Of a DNA stretch of 8,963 nucleotides, positions 1 to 5,478 are shown one piece after another (the stretch's first letter is position 1; every line of letters starts with the position of its first letter). The notes under the pieces were generated by a model. It saw only the letters and a program-made list of their open reading frames with translations, searched no databases and was not told the DNA's origin. The stretch is taken from contig JAJXXG010000904.1 of the NCBI GenBank assembly GCA_021781255.1, positions 1-8,963 of the forward strand, in the 5' to 3' direction. Source of the DNA: Acidobacteriota bacterium (GTDB lineage: Bacteria; Acidobacteriota; Terriglobia; Terriglobales; Acidobacteriaceae). The position numbers and the translations under genes were made by a program.

Positions 1-1867
1 TAATGGAAGGGTCGAGAATCGGTAACGCTTGCGGCGGAACATATTCGACTCCATTCGTGAACTCGTTGTGAAAAAGCGACAAACTCATGCGGCTGCGGCC
101 GCTGAAGAGAACCTGATCAATTCCCCCGTCGTAGCTTCTCGAGTCCTCAGGCCCGATGGGAGCGATGTGGTACTGAGTGATGATCTGGCTTTCTCCCAGG
201 CTCTCCAGCGTTCCATAAAGCGACTCGATCTGATCGTAAAGCGCCGGCTCTTTGATGCCCTTGCCAAAGCTGGCTCGCAGCTTGGTGCCCGCTGCCACTT
301 TCAAGGCGACCGAGGCGCGCGGAGTGCCCGCTATTCCGAAGAGCCCGTTGTCTTCAAGACCGCTGCCCACCGTATAGAAAAGACGGTTGCGAATGTCGCC
401 CTGCAATTCAAACGTGTAGCTGTAATTGCCGCGCTCGATGGAAGTGGTTGGGCCGGAAGCATACCCGCGCTCATCCAAGTAGCGGAACGCGACCAGCCCG
501 AGAAGGTGCGGATTGAAGCGATAATCCGATTGCGCGTAGACGAAATCCTCGTCGGTCGAGGTTGGATAAGCGTACGGGTACGGTGGTCCGTCATTGTAAA
601 TCTGCGCCTGCCCGCCGGCGGCAAACCCATTTGCTCCGCCGATCGTGACCGGAGCGCCGAGATAGCCCACCACTACACAATTGGGATCCGTCTGCGGATT
701 ACAGCCGAGGTAGGTGACGCTATCAAGGTACTGAGGAATTCCAGTGGGCGCGAATTCGAAGTAACCCGACCGCAGCCGCACGCCGCCGTAGCGCAGCAGG
801 TTGTCCCACCTGGGGGTGGTCTGTCCTTCCCAGGTCACGCCAAAATAGGCGTCTTCATTGTTTTGCCTGGCGGCGGCGGGAAGGCCATACAGTTGCATCG
901 CGCCCGGCTGTCCGGATGCCACCTGGTCGTGGTGAACCGTCGCGCGCAGGCTGGATGTGGGTGAAAACGACCAGCCAAAGTTACCGGAAAACGTGCCGTT
1001 GTGATACTCGCTGTCAGGCAGCGCGTTGCCGCTATCGAAGCGCGAGTAATCAGAGAAGTAATCGAATTGTTTGTGCTGCCCGCCGATTGAGCCTTCCTGG
1101 TGATACGTGCCGAAGTTGCCGCCCTCCGCCAGATACGTAAACAGAGGCAGCGGCGTGCTTCCTCGCGCGGTGGTCAGGCTGACGACGCCGGCGAGCGCAT
1201 CCGATCCGTAGAGCGCGCTGTTGGGACCGCGGAGGAGTTCCACCTGGGTGATCGCGCTGCTGGTGAGATTGGCAAACTCCACATTTCCCCCGATGTCGTT
1301 CATCGGAATCCCATCGATCATGACCTTATTCGCATCGCTGTTGCCGCCGCGAATATACAAGCCGGTCGTTCCTCCTGCCTGCCCCGTCTCTGTGGCCTGC
1401 ACTCCGGGCACATCCCGCAATCGCTCTTGTATATCCCGTGTCCCTTGAAAATCGGAGTTCTCTAACAGCGTTACGGCCACGCCCAACTGCGACTGCGGTG
1501 TGGGAGCGCCCGTTGCCGTAACCATAACCTGTTCGGAATAAGATGCGACGGGAAGAACAATATCGATGGCCGTCTCGCTTGACGAAGCGAGCGGCTTCTC
1601 CACGGTGCCGAATCCCTGATCGGACACCCGCAGCCGCAAGCCGGAGCCGGAACCTCGCGAAAAAGAGTACTGACCTTTTGCATCGGTGGTCGCAGACGCG
1701 ACCGGCACGCCGTTTTCCAGCAACTCGACTTTGGCGTTGGCAATCGCAGCGCCCGACGGATCGAATACCGTGCCGTGAAGGCCGGAGAGCGGCGCGGCGT
1801 GAGTGAAGGCGGTGAAGGCGAGAACGAGACTGCAGGTCCATAGAAGTCTAAACGATGATCGAAACAT
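1..1867 (-). CDS. btuB: TonB-dependent vitamin B12 receptor BtuB (3' end outside window)
   Basis: An outer-membrane beta-barrel transporter that would import cobalamin using TonB energy. The reading frame is open for 622 codons from the ATG at 1867 to the window edge, so the C-terminal barrel is missing. Residues 1-25 are a signal peptide (ending THAA). Residues about 27-105 resemble a carboxypeptidase-regulatory-like beta-sandwich (GTVFDPSGAAIANAKV). A TonB-box-like EQVMVTATG follows at 112-120. The plug is at about 125-237, with LYIRGGNSDANKVMIDGIPMN and VELLRGPNSALYGSDALAGVV, and barrel strands rich in aromatic and Gly residues follow. The start is supported by GAGGGG at 1874-1879, six bases before the ATG. 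The substrate is inferred from the cobalamin riboswitch directly upstream and the btuF/cobalamin neighbours; plug and TonB box alone show only the TonB-dependent family. The extra N-terminal domain is absent from E. coli BtuB but common in Acidobacteriota and Bacteroidota receptors. Confidence 0.9.
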   Translation of the reverse strand, partial: MFRSSFRLLWTCSLVLAFTAFTHAAPLSGLHGTVFDPSGAAIANAKVELLENGVPVASATTDAKGQYSFSRGSGSGLRLRVSDQGFGTVEKPLASSSETAIDIVLPVASYSEQVMVTATGAPTPQSQLGVAVTLLENSDFQGTRDIQERLRDVPGVQATETGQAGGTTGLYIRGGNSDANKVMIDGIPMNDIGGNVEFANLTSSAITQVELLRGPNSALYGSDALAGVVSLTTARGSTPLPLFTYLAEGGNFGTYHQEGSIGGQHKQFDYFSDYSRFDSGNALPDSEYHNGTFSGNFGWSFSPTSSLRATVHHDQVASGQPGAMQLYGLPAAARQNNEDAYFGVTWEGQTTPRWDNLLRYGGVRLRSGYFEFAPTGIPQYLDSVTYLGCNPQTDPNCVVVGYLGAPVTIGGANGFAAGGQAQIYNDGPPYPYAYPTSTDEDFVYAQSDYRFNPHLLGLVAFRYLDERGYASGPTTSIERGNYSYTFELQGDIRNRLFYTVGSGLEDNGLFGIAGTPRASVALKVAAGTKLRASFGKGIKEPALYDQIESLYGTLESLGESQIITQYHIAPIGPEDSRSYDGGIDQVLFSGRSRMSLSLFHNEFTNGVEYVPPQALPILDPSI

Positions 1868-1887
1868 GATTTTCCCCTCGGAAGTTG

Positions 1888-2034
1888 TGCCTGGACCGGT
1901 CTCCTGACTTGCGCTTCATCGGCTGCCGGCTGCCTTCCCGGAGTCTGCTCCAGTGGCTTGCATGCCGCGCCTTGACGCTTACAGTTACGGGGTAGTGGCG
2001 GATTCTCACCGCGCTTCCCGATCATCCAGGTGTT
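1888..2034 (-). ncRNA. Cobalamin riboswitch controlling btuB
   Basis: Reading the minus strand, the consensus blocks of the cobalamin (B12) aptamer occur in order: GGGAAG followed by GGTGAGAATCCGCCAC, CCCCGTAACTGTAA, the B12-box GCCACTGG (1950-1957), CCGGGAAGGC, then GAAGCGCAAGTCAGGAGACCGG. The outer P1 helix is a perfect 6 bp pairing of CCTGGA (2025-2030) with TCCAGG (1890-1895). The aptamer lies between btuF and btuB and ends about ten bases before the btuB Shine-Dalgarno, with no U-tract terminator. Control of translation initiation is therefore the more likely mode: B12 binding would lower receptor synthesis. Confidence 0.96.
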
Positions 2035-2039
2035 GGTCG

Positions 2040-2070
2040 ATTACAGTTCGAGATGGTGCGTCCATCTCAA
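2040..2070 (-). promoter_or_regulatory. Candidate promoter for the btuB riboswitch transcript, with inverted repeat
   Basis: On the minus strand a TTGAGA (2065-2070) is followed after 19 bases by TGTAAT (2040-2045), a 5/6 match at each hexamer with a slightly long spacer. The -10 ends ten bases before the P1 helix of the riboswitch, exactly the geometry seen at the cobU riboswitch promoter, which also uses TGTAAT. The -35 overlaps the btuF stop codon. A perfect 7-bp inverted repeat, GAGATGG-N5-CCATCTC (2050-2068), covers the -35 and the spacer. It could be an operator or an RNA hairpin at the end of the btuF message. Confidence 0.45.
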
Positions 2071-2921
2071 GGATGAAGTTCTTCGGCTAGTTCCTCCAGT
2101 CCATCGAAAACAACCGGGCAAGGAAGTTCGATGCGATCGTCGATGTAATAAATCCGTTTGTTTTTGATGGCCGGCAGGTTAGACCATCCGGGCCGGCTCA
2201 GAATCTGCTCCGCTGACATTGCGGAGTTCCTGACCAGCAGCAGCGCCTGCGGCGCCCGCGCCATCACTGCCTCCAAACTGATATCTTGCCAGTCATTCGG
2301 CAGATCGCTGGTCACCGAGTGCCCGCCGGCAATTTCGATCAGCCCCGTGAGAAAGGCGTGTTTCCCGATGGTGATTACCGGGTCGAAGCCCACCGGCATG
2401 AGGAGGTTCACCACCGGCTTGCCGCTTACTCGCCGCCGCACCGCCGCTTCACGCGCGCGCAGCCTGCCGATCAGTTCCCTAGCTTGCTCCTCCCGGTTGA
2501 GCGCTTGCCCGAGGTCGGCCAGCGACCCGTAGATGTCCTCAAAGCTGTGCGGCGCCACCATGAAGACCGGAATGCCAAGCCTTTCCAGGGTCTCCACTGT
2601 GTCTGGACTGTTCATGTCGGCATCACCCAGCACCAGGTCAGGATGAAGGGCCACGATGGTTTCGATGGAAGGCGTCAGCGGCAAGCCGATGCTGCGCTTA
2701 GCTCTGGCCTCCGCTGGGTATTTCGTGTAGTCGGGCACGCCGACAACATCCGCTCCGGCTCCCAGCGAATACACATCGTCAACCACGCTGGGCATCAAGC
2801 ACACAAGCCTATGAGGATGCTCCGGAACCTGAACGGTCCTCCCCATCTCGTCTCGAACCGTGCGCGCGCCGCAGGCGGGAAGGGCGACGAAAAAAATCAG
2901 GAGTGCGCACCACAGCTTCAT
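2067..2921 (-). CDS. btuF: Vitamin B12 ABC-transporter substrate-binding lipoprotein BtuF
   Basis: A 284-aa periplasmic binding protein of the helical-backbone (BtuF/FhuD, cluster III) type that would capture cobalamin or cobinamide and deliver it to an inner-membrane ABC permease. Residues 1-17 form a lipoprotein signal ending in LPAC, so Cys17 is probably lipidated. The mature part begins with the family's VRDEMGRTVQVPEHPHRLVCLMPS (22-45). SLGAGADVVGV (52-62), the IETIVALHPDLVLGD segment (86-100) and LTGLIEIAGG (191-200) follow, ending in a long helix near FDGLEELAEEL. Its ATG overlaps the cbiA stop as ATGA, and GGAGG lies seven bases upstream, so translation is coupled to cbiA. No BtuC or BtuD gene is in the window, so the permease must be elsewhere. 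Related proteins bind iron chelates; the cobalamin call rests on the cob neighbours and flanking riboswitches. Confidence 0.88.
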   Translation of the reverse strand: MKLWCALLIFFVALPACGARTVRDEMGRTVQVPEHPHRLVCLMPSVVDDVYSLGAGADVVGVPDYTKYPAEARAKRSIGLPLTPSIETIVALHPDLVLGDADMNSPDTVETLERLGIPVFMVAPHSFEDIYGSLADLGQALNREEQARELIGRLRAREAAVRRRVSGKPVVNLLMPVGFDPVITIGKHAFLTGLIEIAGGHSVTSDLPNDWQDISLEAVMARAPQALLLVRNSAMSAEQILSRPGWSNLPAIKNKRIYYIDDRIELPCPVVFDGLEELAEELHP

Positions 2922-4312
2922 ACCGGCGCCTCCTCGGCAAGCGTTGGTGCCTGTATTTGGCGCGCGGCGCCAGTGAGCGAAGCGGCCAGCGCGGGATTCG
3001 CACGGAAGTGCAAATGCACATAGCTTGCCAACAGATTCGCGCTCGAAAATCCCTCCAGCTCTTCAATTCCCGAAAGCGAATACTTGAGCCGATATGCGGC
3101 GGGCACGATGCTGCCAGCGCGCACGCGCGAGCAGTGAAAACTGTGCCCGCGCACCTTCGTCCCCTTCCTGCCGAGCAGGCAGTCCTCGATGAAAGTGACA
3201 TCCACATAGCCGAATTTCACCAGCAGCGGCGTCATTTCAAACTGCAGCGGCAGCACTCCGGCCATGGCGTAGTTCCCCCCGTCCGGCAGCGCCAGCGACT
3301 GGCCGAGATAGATCATGCCGCCGCACTCGGCATACACCGGTTTGCCCTGCGCCACGAAGGCGCGGATATCGGCGAGCATTTGAGCATTGCAGCTCAACGC
3401 CTCTGCGTGCAGCTCAGGATACCCACCTCCGAGATACAGACCGTCGAGGTCTCGCGGAAGGCTCGCATCCGAGAGCGGGCTGAAGAAGGCAATCTCGGCG
3501 CCATTCTCGCGCAGCAGGTCAAAATTGTCCTGGTAATAAAAGGAGAATGCCTTATCCCGCGCAACGCCAATGCGCACGCGTGATTGCTCGACGCGGACGG
3601 CGGGCGCGGATTTGCGCTGTGCCACGGCGCCCGTCCACGCTAATTGCAGCAGCGGCGTCAGATCCAGATGGTCTTGTCCTGCTTGAGCGAATGCAGCGAG
3701 CCTATCCTCCGCCGAGGTTGTCTCTTCGGTCGTATGCAGTCCCAAATGCCTTTCCGGAATCGCAATTTCCGGGGCGGTTGCCATGCGTCCCAGCAGCGGC
3801 ATCGTGGAAACTGAACGAATCGCCGTTTCCAGTATCTGGTAGTGCCCATCGCCACCAACATTGTTCAGCACAATTCCAGCAAAACGCACCCCGGGATCGA
3901 AGCTTTCGAAGCCCTTGACGACCGCAGCAATGCTGCGCGAGCTCTTCCCGGCGTCCAACACCAGCACCACGGGAATCCCCAGAAGCTTTGCGATCTGCGC
4001 CGAGCTTCCATCTTCAGTGCCGCCAGCCGCACCGTCGAACAGCCCCATCATGCCTTCGACGATCGCGGCATCGGCATCAAGGCACGCGGTTCGGAAGCTC
4101 ATCTGGATCGCAGCGCCATCGAGCATCCACGTGTCAAGATTGCGCGAAACTCGCCCGCAGATCGCACTATGATGGCCAGCATCCAGAAAGTCGGGCCCGC
4201 ACTTGAACGGCTGCACGGAGTATCCGCGTTGCCGGAACATCGCCATCAGCGTCAACGCGACGGTTGTCTTGCCGACGCCGCTTGCGGTCCCCGCCACCAT
4301 GAAAGCGATCAT
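2918..4312 (-). CDS. cbiA: Cobyrinate a,c-diamide synthase (CbiA/CobB)
   Basis: A 464-aa glutamine- and ATP-dependent amidotransferase that amidates the a- and c-side chains of cobyrinic (or hydrogenobyrinic) acid. The N-terminal ATP-binding half starts with GTASGVGKTT (8-17), then KCGPDFLDAGHH (37-48) and IVEGMMGLFDG (84-94). The C-terminal class I glutaminase-like half has LYLGGGYPELHAE (292-304), the nucleophile elbow YAECGGMIYLG with Cys330, GHSFHCSR (389-396), and ASYVHLHF (429-436), which supplies the catalytic His. Length fits the CbiA/CobB family (about 430-460). The start overlaps the cobU stop as ATGA, with GGAG seven bases upstream, and the 3' end overlaps btuF the same way. The sequence cannot tell whether the organism uses the cobalt-early or cobalt-late substrate, so the name CobB is equally valid. 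CobQ/CbiP was considered, but the short length and N-terminal layout favour CbiA. Confidence 0.95.
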   Translation of the reverse strand: MIAFMVAGTASGVGKTTVALTLMAMFRQRGYSVQPFKCGPDFLDAGHHSAICGRVSRNLDTWMLDGAAIQMSFRTACLDADAAIVEGMMGLFDGAAGGTEDGSSAQIAKLLGIPVVLVLDAGKSSRSIAAVVKGFESFDPGVRFAGIVLNNVGGDGHYQILETAIRSVSTMPLLGRMATAPEIAIPERHLGLHTTEETTSAEDRLAAFAQAGQDHLDLTPLLQLAWTGAVAQRKSAPAVRVEQSRVRIGVARDKAFSFYYQDNFDLLRENGAEIAFFSPLSDASLPRDLDGLYLGGGYPELHAEALSCNAQMLADIRAFVAQGKPVYAECGGMIYLGQSLALPDGGNYAMAGVLPLQFEMTPLLVKFGYVDVTFIEDCLLGRKGTKVRGHSFHCSRVRAGSIVPAAYRLKYSLSGIEELEGFSSANLLASYVHLHFRANPALAASLTGAARQIQAPTLAEEAPV

Positions 4313-4863
4313 GACGACACTCCGACGGTTCCCTTGAGCGCCAGTGGAAGTCCGGCTACCAACAGCACCACATTATCCGCAATCGCCGCCACCCGCTGGT
4401 TCAATTCGCCCAATGCATCGCGAAATCTGCGCCCCGCCGGATAAGGCGGCACCACGCCGCTGCCAACTTCGTTGGAAACCAGCACCATTGAAGCAGGCGC
4501 TGCGCGCAGCGTCTCGAGAAAGCTCTCAATTCGCCGATCCATACTGGCTGAATCAATCTCTGCGGCTTCAAGAAGATTGGCAACAAATACCGTGAGGCAA
4601 TCCACCAAGATGACGTCGAACGCCGCGCCATGCTCGGCAATGGCACGGCCCAGTTCCAGCGGTTCTTCCACGGTTTGCCAATGGCCCGGGCGATCAATCT
4701 GGTGACGGCGGATCTTCTCTCGCATCTCTGCGTCACGCGCCTGCGCCGTCGCGAAATACGCCACGCGGTCATTCTTCGCGGCAAGCTCTTGCGCCCACCG
4801 GCTCTTGCCGCTGCGAACGCCGCCGAGTACGAAGGTGACCATCCTGTGGTCTCGCTCCGGCAT
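4309..4863 (-). CDS. cobU: Adenosylcobinamide kinase / adenosylcobinamide-phosphate guanylyltransferase
   Basis: A 184-aa cytoplasmic bifunctional enzyme (CobU/CobP) that phosphorylates adenosylcobinamide and then transfers GMP, giving GDP-cobinamide for lower-ligand attachment; it also serves cobinamide salvage. Visible motifs are the P-loop LGGVRSGKS (13-21), YFATAQARDAEMREKI (36-51), the KIRRHQIDRP segment with His54 in the region of the guanylylated histidine, VDCLTVFVANLL (about 91-102), LVSNEVGSGVVPP in the C-terminal third, and LLVAGLPLALKG near the end. Length matches the family (about 180). The ATG at 4863 is preferred because AGAGG (4870-4874) lies six bases upstream. The internal Met8 gives a more usual family N-terminus but has no well-spaced Shine-Dalgarno. 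It is the first confirmed enzyme gene after the cobalamin riboswitch and is coupled to cbiA by an ATGA overlap. Confidence 0.95.
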   Translation of the reverse strand: MPERDHRMVTFVLGGVRSGKSRWAQELAAKNDRVAYFATAQARDAEMREKIRRHQIDRPGHWQTVEEPLELGRAIAEHGAAFDVILVDCLTVFVANLLEAAEIDSASMDRRIESFLETLRAAPASMVLVSNEVGSGVVPPYPAGRRFRDALGELNQRVAAIADNVVLLVAGLPLALKGTVGVSS

Positions 4864-4866
4864 GTG

Positions 4867-4983
4867 CTACCTCTGATCGCGGAGCGCAACAACGCTCCGG
4901 ACAGCGGGATCCAGGTAATAGGCAGCCTTCTCGTAGCCGGTGCTTGTCATCACCGGTAATGGAACGCTCTCCAGCCCTCCCAT
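4867..4983 (-). CDS. Possible 38-aa leader peptide between riboswitch and cobU
   Basis: After the aptamer, the minus-strand message has an ATG at 4983 that opens 38 codons (beginning MGGLESVPLPVMTSTGYEKA, ending VVALRDQR) and stops with TAG at 4867-4869. The stop is three bases before the cobU ATG, so the cobU Shine-Dalgarno AGAGG is contained in its last codons. An internal in-frame ATG at 4950 would give 27 residues. Neither start has a clear Shine-Dalgarno. The peptide is soluble-looking, without signal or membrane segment, and I do not recognise it. It may be a translated leader coupling the riboswitch to cobU, a gene remnant, or chance. Confidence 0.3.
   Translation of the reverse strand: MGGLESVPLPVMTSTGYEKAAYYLDPAVRSVVALRDQR
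4880..4899 (-). promoter_or_regulatory. Stem-loop just upstream of the cobU ribosome-binding site
   Basis: The minus strand has a perfect 7-bp GC-rich stem (CGGAGCG and CGCTCCG) closing a six-base loop. It ends five bases before the AGAGG Shine-Dalgarno of cobU. No U-tract follows, so it is not an intrinsic terminator. It may affect ribosome access or message stability. Confidence 0.4.
4937..4956 (-). promoter_or_regulatory. Stem-loop in the cobU leader with an ATG in its loop
   Basis: A perfect 6-bp inverted repeat (CCGGTG and CACCGG) closes an eight-base loop on the minus strand. The ATG at 4950, an in-frame internal start of the possible leader ORF, is the first codon of the loop. It is one of three helices between the riboswitch and cobU, and no poly-U follows it. 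Confidence 0.35.
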
Positions 4984-4999
4984 CGAAGCTGGATCAAGC

Positions 5000-5015
5000 C
5001 CAGATTGGCATCTGG
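5000..5015 (-). promoter_or_regulatory. Candidate switching hairpin of the cobU riboswitch
   Basis: On the minus strand CCAGAT (5010-5015) can pair with ATCTGG (5000-5005) across a four-base loop. The 5' arm shares five bases (5010-5014) with the 3' strand of the aptamer's P1 helix (5009-5014), so this hairpin and P1 cannot form at once. That is the layout of an expression platform. No U-tract follows, which argues against simple intrinsic termination. Confidence 0.4.
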
Positions 5016-5160
5016 CCGGTCTCCTGACTCGCGCTTCGTCGAACCTGAACTGCCTTCCCGAGGCAACCCTCAGTGGCCGAGCTTGCTCTATGTTCAGTTC
5101 TCAGCGAATACAGTTACGGGGTAGTGGCGGATTCGCACCGCCTTCCCGGACATCAGATGA
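5007..5160 (-). ncRNA. Cobalamin riboswitch controlling the cobU-cbiA-btuF operon
   Basis: The minus strand carries a second complete B12 aptamer: CCGGGAAGGCGGTGCGAATC, CCGCCACTACCCCGTAACTG, the B12-box GCCACTGAG (core at 5071-5077), TCGGGAAGGC, and GAAGCGCGAGTCAGGAGACC. P1 pairs CATCTG (5154-5159) with CAGATG (5009-5014). The conserved core is nearly identical to the btuB-linked aptamer, including a 25-base exact match around the CCCCGTAACTGT block, while the variable arms differ. The leader from the aptamer end to the cobU ATG is about 145 bases, much longer than at btuB, and contains three stem-loops and a possible short ORF. B12 is expected to repress the operon. Confidence 0.96.
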
Positions 5161-5168
5161 ATAGTTTT

Positions 5169-5197
5169 ATTACATCCCGCCACTCGTGCAATGTCAA
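5169..5197 (-). promoter_or_regulatory. Sigma70-type promoter of the cobU riboswitch operon
   Basis: On the minus strand a consensus TTGACA (5192-5197) is followed after exactly 17 bases by TGTAAT (5169-5174), 5/6 of the -10 consensus. Transcription would start near 5160-5162, immediately before the aptamer's P1 helix. A short inverted repeat, CGTGC-N8-GCACG (5185-5202), is centred on the -35. Two AT-rich palindromes, TGTATATACA (5211-5220) and TACATGTA (5217-5224), lie just upstream and might act as an UP-like element or operator. Confidence 0.8.
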
Positions 5198-5478
5198 GCA
5201 CGCACAACACTGTATATACATGTAAAGAGCCGCTCCTCAAGCCAACATTCAGGGGGGTGTTTGTAGACACTTAAGTGAAGATCCGGCCAGTGCGCCGCAC
5301 CATTAATACGAACATTGCAAGAGCTTTAAGCAACTTAGCGGGCTGCGCCCGTTTTTGACCGGCCAAATAACTACAAATACCAATCAGCCCCTGGCAGCCC
5401 CGCGCTGATCCCCTTTGGGGGATGAATCGATTTGCGGGGCGTCAAGGGCGCCTGGGTGGGAGATTTCTCTCCTGACAC
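5198..5478. other. Non-coding interval between the cobalamin operon and the DUF5818-like gene
   Basis: No credible gene is seen here. Short palindromes occur at 5211-5220 (TGTATATACA) and 5268-5277 (CACTTAAGTG). Hairpins occur at 5382-5409 (ATCAGC and GCTGAT, 16-base loop), 5408-5423 (ATCCCC and GGGGAT) and 5459-5472. On the minus strand the last reads GGAGA-GAAA-TCTCC, a GNRA-type loop, six bases after the stop of the small exported protein. None has a good U-tract on the minus strand. They could still stabilise or help end that gene's message. The one terminator-like element, at 5339-5356, faces the plus strand. Confidence 0.6.
5339..5356 (+). terminator. Orphan intrinsic-terminator-like hairpin on the plus strand
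   Basis: CGGGC-TGC-GCCCG (5339-5351) forms a 5-bp GC stem, extendable by a G-U and an A-U pair, followed directly by TTTTT (5352-5356). It is oriented for plus-strand transcription, but no plus-strand gene precedes it in the window. It may end an unseen small or antisense transcript, or be fortuitous. Confidence 0.35.

Noticed and set aside
29..964. 311-codon plus-strand open frame opposite btuB
   Set aside because: It is antisense to a clear TonB-dependent receptor, has no family features, and its composition is that of a shadow frame in GC-rich DNA.
2286..3023. 245-codon plus-strand open frame across btuF and cbiA
   Set aside because: It overlaps two well-supported genes on the other strand and shows no recognisable motif or ribosome-binding site.
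3842..4444. 200-codon plus-strand open frame opposite cbiA/cobU
   Set aside because: Antisense to conserved P-loop regions of two real enzymes; Arg/His/Ala-rich shadow composition.
5408..5423. ATCCCC-TTTG-GGGGAT hairpin as terminator of the small exported protein gene
   Set aside because: Stem is good but there is no U-tract on the minus strand, so it was kept only as an unassigned hairpin.
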